NCBI RefSeq assembly: GCF_000814765.1
Contig: NZ_JWIC01000004.1
Coordinates: 868,001-932,000, forward strand
Direction of reading: 5' to 3'
Length of the DNA stretch: 64,000 bases
Source: Pseudoalteromonas luteoviolacea
Lineage (GTDB): Bacteria; Pseudomonadota; Gammaproteobacteria; Enterobacterales; Alteromonadaceae
How positions within the stretch are numbered: position 1 is the first letter of the stretch; every line of letters starts with the position of its first letter. The notes beneath the pieces are model-generated. The model was not told the DNA's origin. It saw only the letters and a list, made by a program, of their open reading frames with translations, and made no database searches. Made by a program: the position numbers and the translations under genes. Shown piece by piece: positions 9,065 through 17,335 of this stretch.

Positions 9065-10372
9065 ATGAGAGTCTTATCCCCTTTAAGTGCAGTGGCTGTC
9101 GCTGTCACATTACTTTTGAGTGGTTGTGGTGAAAGTAGTTCCAGCACTGCGGGCTCAGAGTTTGCTGGTGGCAATGGTTCAAATGGGCCGACGACCCCAA
9201 CGACACCGACAACGCCAACAACACCGACAACACCGACAACGCCAACAACGTTTGATGAAGCCGCGCTTGTTTCTAACTTGGTTACTAATGTACTGACACC
9301 TGCACTTGTTCAGTTTGACGCGTATGCGAAAGCGCAGAAAACACAAATTGGTGAATACTGCGTGGCAGAGAAAGCGCAAAGTGCGGAATCGGCAGACTTG
9401 CATGAACAAGCGAAAGATAGCTGGCGTGCGGCGATGGCAAGTTGGCAATATGTTGAAATGATGCAAGTTGGTCCAATTATTACCAACAGTAAAGAGTTGA
9501 AAGGCAATATTTACTCTTGGCCAGCTGGCGGTGCTCTGTGTAACATCGATTTGGATATTGTTTACCATGATGAGGGTGTCATTAATGGTAACGCAAACAA
9601 CCCATATAATATTAAAAACCGTACGACTGATCGCAAGGGACTTATTGCAATTGAACATGCGTTATTCAATACCAATTACGATCACAACTGTACTACGGTT
9701 AATGATGCACTGGCGCCATGGAATGGAAAATCGATCAATGAGAGAAAAGTAGCTCGTTGTGAGTTCGCAAGCACGGTAGCGGACGATATTGTTGATAATA
9801 GTGCCGAGATTTTATCTCGCTGGCAAGGCGACAATGGCTTTGCTAATCAATTGATTAATGCAGGCAGTTCAGGTTCGCAATTTGATTCAGCACACACCGC
9901 GTTGAATGAAATTTCAAAAGCACTGTTTTACATGACCAAAGAACTGAAGGACCAAAAGTTGGGTGAGCCTTTAGGTTTATTTACCAACAGTTGTGGTTCT
10001 AATATCTGCCCTCAGGACGTTGAATCTGATATCTCCGAGCATTCAAAAGAAAACTTACTTGCCAATATCCGCGCATTCAAACAAATCTTTACGGGTGAAG
10101 GCAGTAATGCAGACAATACGCTAGGCTTTGATGACTTCCTTGATGCGGAGCAAGGCTCAGATGTAAAACAGCGTATGTTAACAGGGCTTAATGAAGCAGA
10201 AGCTGCTTTGTTGGCTATTGATGGCTCTTTAAAAGACACAGTTGAAAACAATACTGCCGCTGTAACTGAAGTACATGACAAGGTGAAAAATGTCACCGAC
10301 GAGCTTAAGAATGACTTTATCAATAAGCTGGCTCTAGAACTTCCTCAAACATCGGCAGGTGATAATGACTAA
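9065..10372 (+). CDS. Imelysin-family lipoprotein
   Basis: Lipoprotein of 435 residues: lipobox LLSGC with Cys21. A flexible linker of seven Pro-Thr-Thr repeats (residues ~42–62) leads to the imelysin-like helical domain. The family signature is at ~192–200 (GLIAIEHAL). It matches the GLxALE variant, and the His of the classical GxHxxE motif is replaced by Ile here, so direct metal binding at that site is uncertain. Imelysins such as IrpA are linked to iron uptake and sit in the periplasm or on the outer membrane. It lies between the DUF4856 gene and a TonB receptor gene that overlaps its end by eight bases. Several Cys pairs suggest disulfides. Confidence 0.85.
   Translation: MRVLSPLSAVAVAVTLLLSGCGESSSSTAGSEFAGGNGSNGPTTPTTPTTPTTPTTPTTPTTFDEAALVSNLVTNVLTPALVQFDAYAKAQKTQIGEYCVAEKAQSAESADLHEQAKDSWRAAMASWQYVEMMQVGPIITNSKELKGNIYSWPAGGALCNIDLDIVYHDEGVINGNANNPYNIKNRTTDRKGLIAIEHALFNTNYDHNCTTVNDALAPWNGKSINERKVARCEFASTVADDIVDNSAEILSRWQGDNGFANQLINAGSSGSQFDSAHTALNEISKALFYMTKELKDQKLGEPLGLFTNSCGSNICPQDVESDISEHSKENLLANIRAFKQIFTGEGSNADNTLGFDDFLDAEQGSDVKQRMLTGLNEAEAALLAIDGSLKDTVENNTAAVTEVHDKVKNVTDELKNDFINKLALELPQTSAGDND
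9188..9250 (+). repeat. Seven in-frame 9-bp repeats coding Pro-Thr-Thr
   Basis: Seven consecutive CCN-ACN-ACN units encode the linker between the lipid anchor and the imelysin domain. Slippage by whole units would change linker length without a frameshift. Confidence 0.9.
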
Positions 10373-12584
10373 GTACACACGTATGAACAAATCATTACTG
10401 GCAATGGCGGTTGCTGTTGCGTTACCAAGTGCTTACGCTGATGAAACAGCGAAAGATGATATCGAACATATACAAATTATCAGTCACTATGACAAGTTAA
10501 GGACTGAAGCTGGTTCTGCGACGTTGCTGACGGAAGAGCAACTCGGTGAGTACGAGTATGACGATATACATCGTGTACTTTCGTCTGTACCTGGCGTGAA
10601 TATCCGTGAAGAAGATGGATATGGTTTGCGCCCAAACATCGGCTTTCGCGGTGTGACCCCAGAACGTAGTAAAAAAATTACCATCATGGAAGATGGGGTG
10701 TTAATTGGCCCTGCACCTTACTCAGCGCCAGCAGCTTACTACTTTCCACAAACAACACGCATGACGGCGGTGGAAGTATTTAAAGGGCCTGCGGCGATTA
10801 AACATGGTCCACAGACTATTGCAGGTGCGTTGAACCTCGTAACGCGCTCGGTTCCCGAATTTACTGAAGGCGCAATTGATATTGCAGCTGGTGGCGATGG
10901 TTATACTAAAGCACATGGTTATTTTGGCTCAGTGGTCAATAACATTGGCTTTTTAGTGGAAGCTGTAAACGTTCAAGCGGATGGATTTAAAGAACTTGAC
11001 GGCGGCGGTGACACTGGCTTCGATAAAAATGATATTTTAGCTAAGTTTAACTATCGTTTACAGCAAGGTGACATCGAGCATAACTTCGGCTTAAAGTTAA
11101 GCTACGCTGATGAGATTTCAGATGAGACTTATCTTGGTTTGACCGAAGCTGACTTTGCTGAAAACCCATATCGTCGATACGCTGCGACAGCGCCGGCAAA
11201 AATGGATACCCAGCATCAGCAAGTGATGTTCACTCACAGTATGAATACAGACAATTTGAGCTTAACAACACGTTTATATCGTAATGATTATGAGCGTGCT
11301 TGGCTGAAATTAAACAGTGTTGAAGGCAAATCCCCTCAGGAAATCTTGCTCAATCCTGAAGCAGAAGACAACCAACGTTTGTATGAAATACTAAAAGGCG
11401 AGCAAGACTCTGTTGTGCCAGGTGCAGCCAACTTCTTAACTATGGGTACGAATGACCGAGAGTATTACTCACAGGGTTTACAAGTTGATGGTGACTTTGC
11501 ATTTAAGCTATTCGATTTAAATCATGACTTATCATTTGGCGTGAGATTTCACGAAGATGAAATCGAACGTAAGCACTTTGAAGAAAGCTATGAAATGAAG
11601 TCAGGAGTATCGTCTTTAGTAGAAAACAGCAAGCGATTCACTTCGTTGAATACAGAGCATACAGAAGCATGGTCTGTTTATGTTGAAGACAAAATTAAAT
11701 TTGATGCATTAACGTTAGGTGTGGGTGTTCGTGGCGAGATTATGGATATGCACTACCAAAACAACAGCAACCCAAATGATTGGCTAGATAAAACGACGCG
11801 GATCTGGTTACCAGGTCTAAGTGGCTTTTATCAGTTAAGTGAAGATTCTGGGTTGTTGTTTGGTGTACATCGCGGCTTTTCACCAGCCTCTCCGGCACAA
11901 TCTTCAGAGATTGAAATTGAAAAAAGCACAAACTATGAGTTTGGTGGTCGTTTCAACGATGGCGTCACTGAGTTTGAAGTTGTCAGCTTTTTCAATGACT
12001 ACAGTAACTTAAAAGAAAGTTGTGGCCAGTCTAATTGTGGCGATAGCACACAGCAGGATGCGGAGTTTAACGGTGGTGCAGCGCATGTTTATGGCCTAGA
12101 AGCACAGTTCTCACAGCGTTATCCTTTAAATTTACAATTAGATATACCGTATAGCCTAGTTTATACGTATACCAAAGGTGAGTTTAAGAATGACCGCCGC
12201 ACTACGTTCGCGCAATGGGGTGAAGTGAGAAGCGGCGATCCATTGCCATATCTACCTGAGCATCAAGTTAGCTTTAACATTGGCTTGAGTGCTGAAAAGT
12301 GGCGTACTTCACTGGCTATTAAGTATATTGGTTCTATGCCAGAAGCCGCTGGACGCAGTTGGGTCGATGGGACACAGGAATTCACACTGTATTTAGAAGG
12401 ACAAGAAGTGCCTTCTTCAACAACAGTCGACTTATCTGCCAGCTATGACTTTGCTGACTATGGTCAAGTCTACTTAAAAGTAGACAACTTATTGGATGAA
12501 GATAAAATTGTTAGCCGTAGGCCATATGGCGCACGCCCTGGCAAACCAAGACAAGTAACTGTTGGATATAAATACGCATTCTAA
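10365..12584 (+). CDS. TonB-dependent outer-membrane receptor, FecA-like
   Basis: Outer-membrane ligand-gated receptor for an iron chelate, energised by TonB-ExbBD. A signal peptide (cleavage near SAYA|DE) is followed by a plug domain (~40–160; VLSSVPGVNIREEDG, RPNIGFRGV, then VEVFKGPAAIKHG) and a 22-strand-type barrel ending in ...YKYAF with the terminal Phe. It resembles FecA-type ferric dicitrate receptors but lacks the ~80-residue N-terminal signalling extension, so it should not signal to a FecR-type anti-sigma factor. I chose the ATG at 10365, with AGG five bases upstream and an eight-base overlap with the imelysin gene, indicating translational coupling. The exact substrate is not visible. 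Confidence 0.87.
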   Translation: MTKYTRMNKSLLAMAVAVALPSAYADETAKDDIEHIQIISHYDKLRTEAGSATLLTEEQLGEYEYDDIHRVLSSVPGVNIREEDGYGLRPNIGFRGVTPERSKKITIMEDGVLIGPAPYSAPAAYYFPQTTRMTAVEVFKGPAAIKHGPQTIAGALNLVTRSVPEFTEGAIDIAAGGDGYTKAHGYFGSVVNNIGFLVEAVNVQADGFKELDGGGDTGFDKNDILAKFNYRLQQGDIEHNFGLKLSYADEISDETYLGLTEADFAENPYRRYAATAPAKMDTQHQQVMFTHSMNTDNLSLTTRLYRNDYERAWLKLNSVEGKSPQEILLNPEAEDNQRLYEILKGEQDSVVPGAANFLTMGTNDREYYSQGLQVDGDFAFKLFDLNHDLSFGVRFHEDEIERKHFEESYEMKSGVSSLVENSKRFTSLNTEHTEAWSVYVEDKIKFDALTLGVGVRGEIMDMHYQNNSNPNDWLDKTTRIWLPGLSGFYQLSEDSGLLFGVHRGFSPASPAQSSEIEIEKSTNYEFGGRFNDGVTEFEVVSFFNDYSNLKESCGQSNCGDSTQQDAEFNGGAAHVYGLEAQFSQRYPLNLQLDIPYSLVYTYTKGEFKNDRRTTFAQWGEVRSGDPLPYLPEHQVSFNIGLSAEKWRTSLAIKYIGSMPEAAGRSWVDGTQEFTLYLEGQEVPSSTTVDLSASYDFADYGQVYLKVDNLLDEDKIVSRRPYGARPGKPRQVTVGYKYAF

Positions 12585-12615
12585 AGTGGCATATCCGAGC
12601 ACGTTGTTTTGATAT

Positions 12616-12640
12616 AAGGCCACTTAATGTGGCCTTTTTT
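12616..12640 (+). terminator. Terminator after the FecA-like receptor gene
   Basis: AAGGCCAC, a five-base loop, then GTGGCCTT and TTTT. It lies 31 bases after the receptor stop codon and before the hydroxylase gene. Confidence 0.85.
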
Positions 12641-12666
12641 AAATTTATCAGGAGACATTGAATTTA

Positions 12667-13641
12667 ATGATAGAGACTATTTGGCAAAGTATCTCAACCT
12701 TGCCAGGGTATTTAGTCGATGCAAATAAACGTATCTTTTGGTTGTATTTGGCTTCGGCAGTTGCAATGGCATTTTTTGTCTACTGCGCCACCAGTCAGTC
12801 ACGATCTGTAAGGGGGTTCTGGCATTTTTTATTTCCCAAAAGAGTTTGGTTGCACGAAAGTGCCAAACAAGATTATGGGTTATTTATTATTAATCGTATC
12901 ATCAAAGCGCTGACTTTTACGCCTATCGTCCTGACCATGGTACCTGTTGCCATAGGGATTTCTGACTTACTGGAAACAGTATTTGGTCCCTCTCTTCACT
13001 TGCAGTGGCCGTCATATGTCGTGGTTGCTCTGTTTACCCTCATGTTATTTTTAGTGGATGATTTGACACGTTACTTACTCCACTTAGCGTTACATAAGGT
13101 GCCTTGTTTGTGGGAAATTCACAAAGTACATCACTCAGCTAAGGTCCTTACGCCATTCACTATCTATCGCTCTCACCCCATTGAAAGTTATTTTTACGCG
13201 TGTCGCATGGCGTTGACACAGGGGATAGTGGTTGGATTGGGTTACTTCTTTTTTGGCTCAGCACTCAGTATGTTTGATATTCTGGGTGCCAATGTATTTG
13301 TATTTATTTTTAATATATGTGGCTCAAACCTACGTCATTCTCATATTTGGTTTAGTTGGGGGGATAAGCTTGAAGGGTGGTTCATCAGCCCAGCTCAGCA
13401 TCAAATTCATCATAGTGATAATCCTAAACACTTTGACACCAATATAGGTTCTGCTTTAGCTATCTGGGACCGTCTAGCTGGCAGCTTGATTCGGGCGTCA
13501 GAGGCTCAAAATATTTCGATTGGGGTAGGTAAGTATGATGCAGGTCATGATTCATTGTGGGCTATTTACTATAAACCAGTCATAGAGGCAGTTAAAACTG
13601 TGTTACCCAAGGCTGTGATAAAGAAAAAACAAGATAGTTGA
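12667..13641 (+). CDS. Membrane fatty acid hydroxylase / sterol desaturase family protein
   Basis: Integral membrane di-iron oxygenase candidate of ~324 residues with about four to six hydrophobic segments. The histidine clusters of the family are present: HLALH, HKVHH, HS.PIE, then HSHIW and HQIHH. Family members hydroxylate or desaturate lipids. Location after the iron locus may mean joint iron regulation, but a terminator separates it from the receptor gene. The start is ambiguous: AGGAG at 12650–12654 is three bases from a TTG (12658) and 12 from the ATG used here; both give a similar product. Its lipid substrate is unknown. Confidence 0.82.
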   Translation: MIETIWQSISTLPGYLVDANKRIFWLYLASAVAMAFFVYCATSQSRSVRGFWHFLFPKRVWLHESAKQDYGLFIINRIIKALTFTPIVLTMVPVAIGISDLLETVFGPSLHLQWPSYVVVALFTLMLFLVDDLTRYLLHLALHKVPCLWEIHKVHHSAKVLTPFTIYRSHPIESYFYACRMALTQGIVVGLGYFFFGSALSMFDILGANVFVFIFNICGSNLRHSHIWFSWGDKLEGWFISPAQHQIHHSDNPKHFDTNIGSALAIWDRLAGSLIRASEAQNISIGVGKYDAGHDSLWAIYYKPVIEAVKTVLPKAVIKKKQDS

Positions 13642-13651
13642 GAGAAGAAGG

Positions 13652-13683
13652 TAGGCTGGCGACGGGCATGGCCAGCCTATTTT
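13652..13683 (+). terminator. Terminator after the hydroxylase gene
   Basis: TAGGCTGGC pairs with GCCAGCCTA around a 10-base loop, then TTTTAG. Confidence 0.75.
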
Positions 13684-13714
13684 AGAGGGAGTAGGCCCTC
13701 AGAAAATCGATTGC

Positions 13715-13999
13715 TTAGTGCATTACTCGTGAAGAAGCACGATAAAAACCTAAGTCATTGAGTTTAGCAATGAGGCTCGGATCATCGAGTCTTTCTGGCG
13801 TTGATTCATTACGCAGAAAATGGTCCTCAGGAACAGCGTGTAAATCCAGCATTTTATGAAATAAAATATTACGAATTGCCAACGCTGTCATACCAGAGTC
13901 TTGAATATCATCTAGACGTTTTTGGATGTCGGCAAACGGGCCTGCATTGACATCGTCAACAGCTGCTGGAAAGTACGAATTTAACTTATTTTTGCTCAT
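13715..13999 (-). CDS. Small protein of unknown function
   Basis: A 94-residue product starting MSKNKLNSYFPAAVDDVN. I chose the ATG at 13999 because GAGGG lies five bases upstream; the reading frame is open further upstream, but that extension looks non-coding. The protein has no signal peptide, membrane segment or cysteine and is mostly helical and charged. I do not recognise the family. It stands alone between the hydroxylase and antiporter genes. Upstream (14080–14098) is a TTAGAGAG/CTCTCTAA hairpin that may belong to its leader. Confidence 0.6.
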   Translation of the reverse strand: MSKNKLNSYFPAAVDDVNAGPFADIQKRLDDIQDSGMTALAIRNILFHKMLDLHAVPEDHFLRNESTPERLDDPSLIAKLNDLGFYRASSRVMH

Positions 14000-14243
14000 G
14001 CAAACCCTCATAAAATATCTTGTTAGTATTCTTTGGTGTCCCCAAAAAAGGATACTAAGTATAAGATTTAAGTACAAAAAATTAGAGAGTCTCTCTCTAA
14101 CTGACACAGCCAGTGTACTCTGTTTCGGTGTCGAATTACTAACTTCGTTGTAAAGTTTTGTAAATCGCACTAATACAAAAAAGTGCTAATAAGAGGGGGC
14201 TTTTTTAGACGTCTAGATGTAACTATATGACAGGAAAATAAAA

Positions 14244-14284
14244 ATAGTTCTCAGTACCTTTTAGGGGGTCTGAGAACTATTTGT
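14244..14284 (-). terminator. Terminator of the antiporter gene
   Basis: An 11-bp perfect stem (ATAGTTCTCAG/CTGAGAACTAT) with a 15-base loop. Read on the minus strand, it is followed by TTTTATTTT a few bases after the stop. Confidence 0.85.
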
Positions 14285-14289
14285 CTAAT

Positions 14290-15858
14290 TTAGAATAATT
14301 TTTCTTTTACGTGCTCTGCGAAACCACTACCAGCTTCTAAATAGAAGTTATAAGTTGAGTGAACTCCCATATCTTCTAGTTCTTTTTGCTGGTCCGGATA
14401 ATTTGCAATAGCCGTAACCTGACCTGTATAGCCGGAGGCTTGCAGTTGTTCCAGTGCATATATATTTTGCATGTGCTTGGGCATTGCTAACATGACCATT
14501 TCAACGTCAGAGTGGTTTACGCGCTGCCAGAAGTCAGGGTCAGTTGCATCGGCCAGCAGTACGCGCCGCCCTCTCGCGATGTGCTTATCCACCACTTCAG
14601 GTTTGATGTCGATACCGGCTACAGAGCCTGGGTGGGTGCAATGGATTGTCTCGTAGGCACCGGTTCCGATCCGACCCATACCAAAAATAACGATTCGGGT
14701 GTCAGTGAGGTTGACTGGTAGCTCTTCCTCAAGACGTTTTGGGTTCTCAAATTTTTGAAGAATGTGTTCAAATTTGACATAGATTTCGTTAGAACGTTTG
14801 TTTAAAGGCGATGCCAGAATAAAAGTAATGGACACAGCAATGGCCACGACCGCTAACCAGTCTGGGGCAATTAGGCCCGAACTTGCCGCAACGGCACAAA
14901 CAATAAGACCAAACTCACTGTAGTTTGAAAGCGTAAAAGCGCTGAGTAAGGAGGTACGTGCGCGCAGTCTAAACATGTTGGTTAAGACGTAATACAACGT
15001 AACTTTCACAGGTAAGACTAACACCAAAAGTAAGCCGATAAGGAAAGCATTCAAAGAAATACTGGCGTTTAAACCGATATTTAAGAAGAACCCGACCAGC
15101 AACACATTTTTGAGATTAAGTAAGGACTTTGCAAGCTCGCTTGCTTTCTTATGTGGCGCGAAAATCATACCGATGATCAGCGCACCTAAGTCTCCTTTTA
15201 AGCCAGCAAACTCAAACGCATGATAGCCAACAACCAGTGCAAAAAAGAAACCAAATAGGGGCAATAGCTCCCCATGTTTTGAGCGACTAAGTACCCAAAA
15301 CATTAATTTTCTAAATACAAATAAACCGACGATCAAACCCAGCGCCCATACATTTGGCATTTTACCTGTACTGATGGCAAGAAAAACCACGGCAAAGATG
15401 TCTTGCATAACCAAGATACCGATGGCTATTTTACCGTGCAGGCTAGCCATCTCTCCGCGTTCTTCAAGTACTTTGACGGCAAATACAGTGCTGGAGAAGC
15501 TAAACGCAAAGCCGACGAGTAAAGCGCTTTGTAGGTCTAGCTCATTGAAGAGGGGTAAATTAAATACACACAACAGTAATAGTAGAGACGCGAAAAAGGC
15601 ACTACTTAATATAATATGCAAGGTCGCTGGGGCCCAAACTTGGGGCTTCACCAAGTTCTTTACTCGCAATTTTAAGCCGATGCTGAATAGCAGGATGGTG
15701 ACCCCTAAATCAGCTAATTGAGAGAGTAAAGGGGTGGTTTGTTGTCCCATCAGGTTGAGAATAAACCCTGCCATCAAGAATCCAATCAGAGGTGGTAGCT
15801 TTAATTGATAAATTGAAAAACCACACGCGAAGGCAATTGCAAAATAAAGTAGTTCCAT
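14290..15858 (-). CDS. CPA2 monovalent cation:proton antiporter with TrkA-N domain (Kef/YbaL-like)
   Basis: Inner-membrane transporter of ~522 residues. About 12–13 hydrophobic segments make the Na+/H+ exchanger fold (LPPLIGFLMAGFILN, LLFSIGLKLRVK, GFFLNIGLNASI). A C-terminal TrkA-N/RCK nucleotide-binding domain (~400–510) has a Rossmann start VIFGMGRIGTGAYE. The architecture matches KefB/KefC and YbaL potassium/proton antiporters gated by nucleotide or glutathione adducts; no KefF/KefG partner is adjacent. I prefer the ATG at 15858 to a TTG at 15897; neither has a strong ribosome site, so the first 13 codons are uncertain. Confidence 0.88.
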   Translation of the reverse strand: MELLYFAIAFACGFSIYQLKLPPLIGFLMAGFILNLMGQQTTPLLSQLADLGVTILLFSIGLKLRVKNLVKPQVWAPATLHIILSSAFFASLLLLLCVFNLPLFNELDLQSALLVGFAFSFSSTVFAVKVLEERGEMASLHGKIAIGILVMQDIFAVVFLAISTGKMPNVWALGLIVGLFVFRKLMFWVLSRSKHGELLPLFGFFFALVVGYHAFEFAGLKGDLGALIIGMIFAPHKKASELAKSLLNLKNVLLVGFFLNIGLNASISLNAFLIGLLLVLVLPVKVTLYYVLTNMFRLRARTSLLSAFTLSNYSEFGLIVCAVAASSGLIAPDWLAVVAIAVSITFILASPLNKRSNEIYVKFEHILQKFENPKRLEEELPVNLTDTRIVIFGMGRIGTGAYETIHCTHPGSVAGIDIKPEVVDKHIARGRRVLLADATDPDFWQRVNHSDVEMVMLAMPKHMQNIYALEQLQASGYTGQVTAIANYPDQQKELEDMGVHSTYNFYLEAGSGFAEHVKEKLF

Positions 15859-16060
15859 AAGTAACGCTGGTAGTGTTAGGTAAATTGATTCTATCAAATC
15901 AAGCTAGTTTATAAATCTATTCTGGACGAAAGTATGGCACTGTTCGTATTAGTTCTATTCAACCAAGCCTATATTTATCAAAAATAGGCAGATTTTCACT
16001 GACAAGCTGTAATAAATGTGTTTAAGATGCCTTAACGGAACATCCTCGAGAGGAGTAATG

Positions 16061-16804
16061 ATGTTTAAAAAACTCTTAGCATCTGTCGGAGTAGGTGCAG
16101 CAAAAGTAGACACAATACTAGAAACGGAACATTTACACCCAGGCCAGAAATTCCAAGCGCAGATCATTGTGATGGGTGGTGATGTAGAACAAGAAATTTC
16201 AGGGTTAGAACTGGCCTTAATGACTAAGGTAAAAGTTGAGTCTGATGAGAGTGAGTATTTTACTAATCATGTGATTGAGAAGTGGCGTATTCCAGAAGAG
16301 TTCACCATTGCACCAGGCGAACAAAGGGTCATCCCATTTGAGGCGCGTTTGCACTCTGAAACGCCGATCACGCAAATTAATGCACCATACAATCATTGCC
16401 ATGTATGGCTTGAAACGGGCTTAGACATCGATCTAGCGCTTGACCCATCAGATAAGGATGCATTGCATATTTATCCAAATGAGGCGGTGAAGGCAGTGCT
16501 CAGCGCGATGGATAAACTTGGCTTCCAATTAGTGAAAGCGGATGTAGAAAAGGGGTATTTGCGTGCTTCTAGTTTTCAGTCAATTTCAGGTTGCTACCAA
16601 GAAATCGAATACCGCCCAAGCAGTCGTTCGGTGTTTGGATTACAAGAGGTAGAGCTGTCTTTTGTGCCTGAAGCACATAAAACGCATGTCTTAATTGAAC
16701 TCGATCGTGCGTTTCGTAGCGATGGATACGTAGATTTAACCATTGAACATGATCAGGTGAATCTGTCACGCATCTGCGACCAGCTTGAGCGACTATTTGC
16801 ATAA
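16061..16804 (+). CDS. Spo0M-like (sporulation-control) arrestin-fold protein
   Basis: A ~248-residue cytosolic protein of the Spo0M family: MFKKLLASVGVGAAKVDT at the start, then LHPGQ and a long beta-rich region with IVIGGD-like and PIP-like strands. Spo0M proteins have an arrestin-like fold. The name comes from Bacillus, but the family is common in non-sporulating bacteria, where its role is poorly defined. The start at 16061 is five bases after AGGAG; the ATG directly before it is only two bases away. The ElaA gene follows 26 bases later, probably in one transcript. Confidence 0.82.
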   Translation: MFKKLLASVGVGAAKVDTILETEHLHPGQKFQAQIIVMGGDVEQEISGLELALMTKVKVESDESEYFTNHVIEKWRIPEEFTIAPGEQRVIPFEARLHSETPITQINAPYNHCHVWLETGLDIDLALDPSDKDALHIYPNEAVKAVLSAMDKLGFQLVKADVEKGYLRASSFQSISGCYQEIEYRPSSRSVFGLQEVELSFVPEAHKTHVLIELDRAFRSDGYVDLTIEHDQVNLSRICDQLERLFA

Positions 16805-16830
16805 CGGACAAATAAGGCCTACTAAACACA

Positions 16831-17277
16831 ATGACTGAGTTTAAAGTAAAGTCATTTTATGAGCTCAGTAACGATGAGCTCTTTGAAGTCTTTAAATTAC
16901 GTGTTGATATCTTCGTTGTTGAACAACAATGTCCTTACCCAGAAATAGATGAGATAGATCGTATCTCATCAACTCGCCATATTCTATTTAGTGACGGCAA
17001 GCAGGTAAAAGCGTATGCGCGCTGTTATCAAAAGGGTAAAGCAACTGCCGCTATTGGCCGTGTGTTAATCGCGTCAGATGCGAGGGGAAGTGGTATTGCT
17101 TATGAACTGATGGCGGCAGCGATTCAGTGTTGTAAAGACCATTATCCTAACATGTTTATTGAAATTGCTGCACAGACGTACTTGCAACCTTTCTATCAAA
17201 AGGTGGGGTTTAACAGCGTAGGTGAGGCTTATTTAGAAGATGGTATTGAACATATTGACATGAAATACAGCCGTTAA
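16831..17277 (+). CDS. elaA: GNAT N-acetyltransferase, ElaA family
   Basis: A 148-residue acetyl-CoA-dependent acetyltransferase. ElaA features are clear: LFEVFKLRVDIFVVEQQCPY near residues 16–36, the acetyl-CoA loop region IGRVLIASDARGSGIAYELM (~73–93), and AQTYLQPFYQKVGF (~120–133). The substrate of ElaA is not established. It is probably co-transcribed with the Spo0M-like gene, and a strong terminator follows. Confidence 0.88.
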   Translation: MTEFKVKSFYELSNDELFEVFKLRVDIFVVEQQCPYPEIDEIDRISSTRHILFSDGKQVKAYARCYQKGKATAAIGRVLIASDARGSGIAYELMAAAIQCCKDHYPNMFIEIAAQTYLQPFYQKVGFNSVGEAYLEDGIEHIDMKYSR

Positions 17278-17309
17278 AAGGCTGCTTAAATTGACTTAAT
17301 ATCAAGAGT

Positions 17310-17335
17310 AAAAAAGGCGCTTATGCGCCTTTTTT
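17310..17335. terminator. Bidirectional terminator between elaA and the NSS transporter
   Basis: AAAAAAGGCGC TTAT GCGCCTTTTTT forms an 11-bp symmetrical stem with T-tracts on both strands. The stop codon of the minus-strand transporter gene lies inside its edge. Confidence 0.9.

Noticed and set aside
9179..9658. Long open frame on the minus strand opposite the imelysin gene
   Set aside because: Its Cys/Arg-rich composition comes from reading the Pro-Thr-Thr repeats and imelysin codons in antisense; no ribosome site and no domain.
10365..12584. FecA with a regulatory N-terminal signalling domain
   Set aside because: The plug starts directly after the signal peptide region; the extra ~80 residues are absent.
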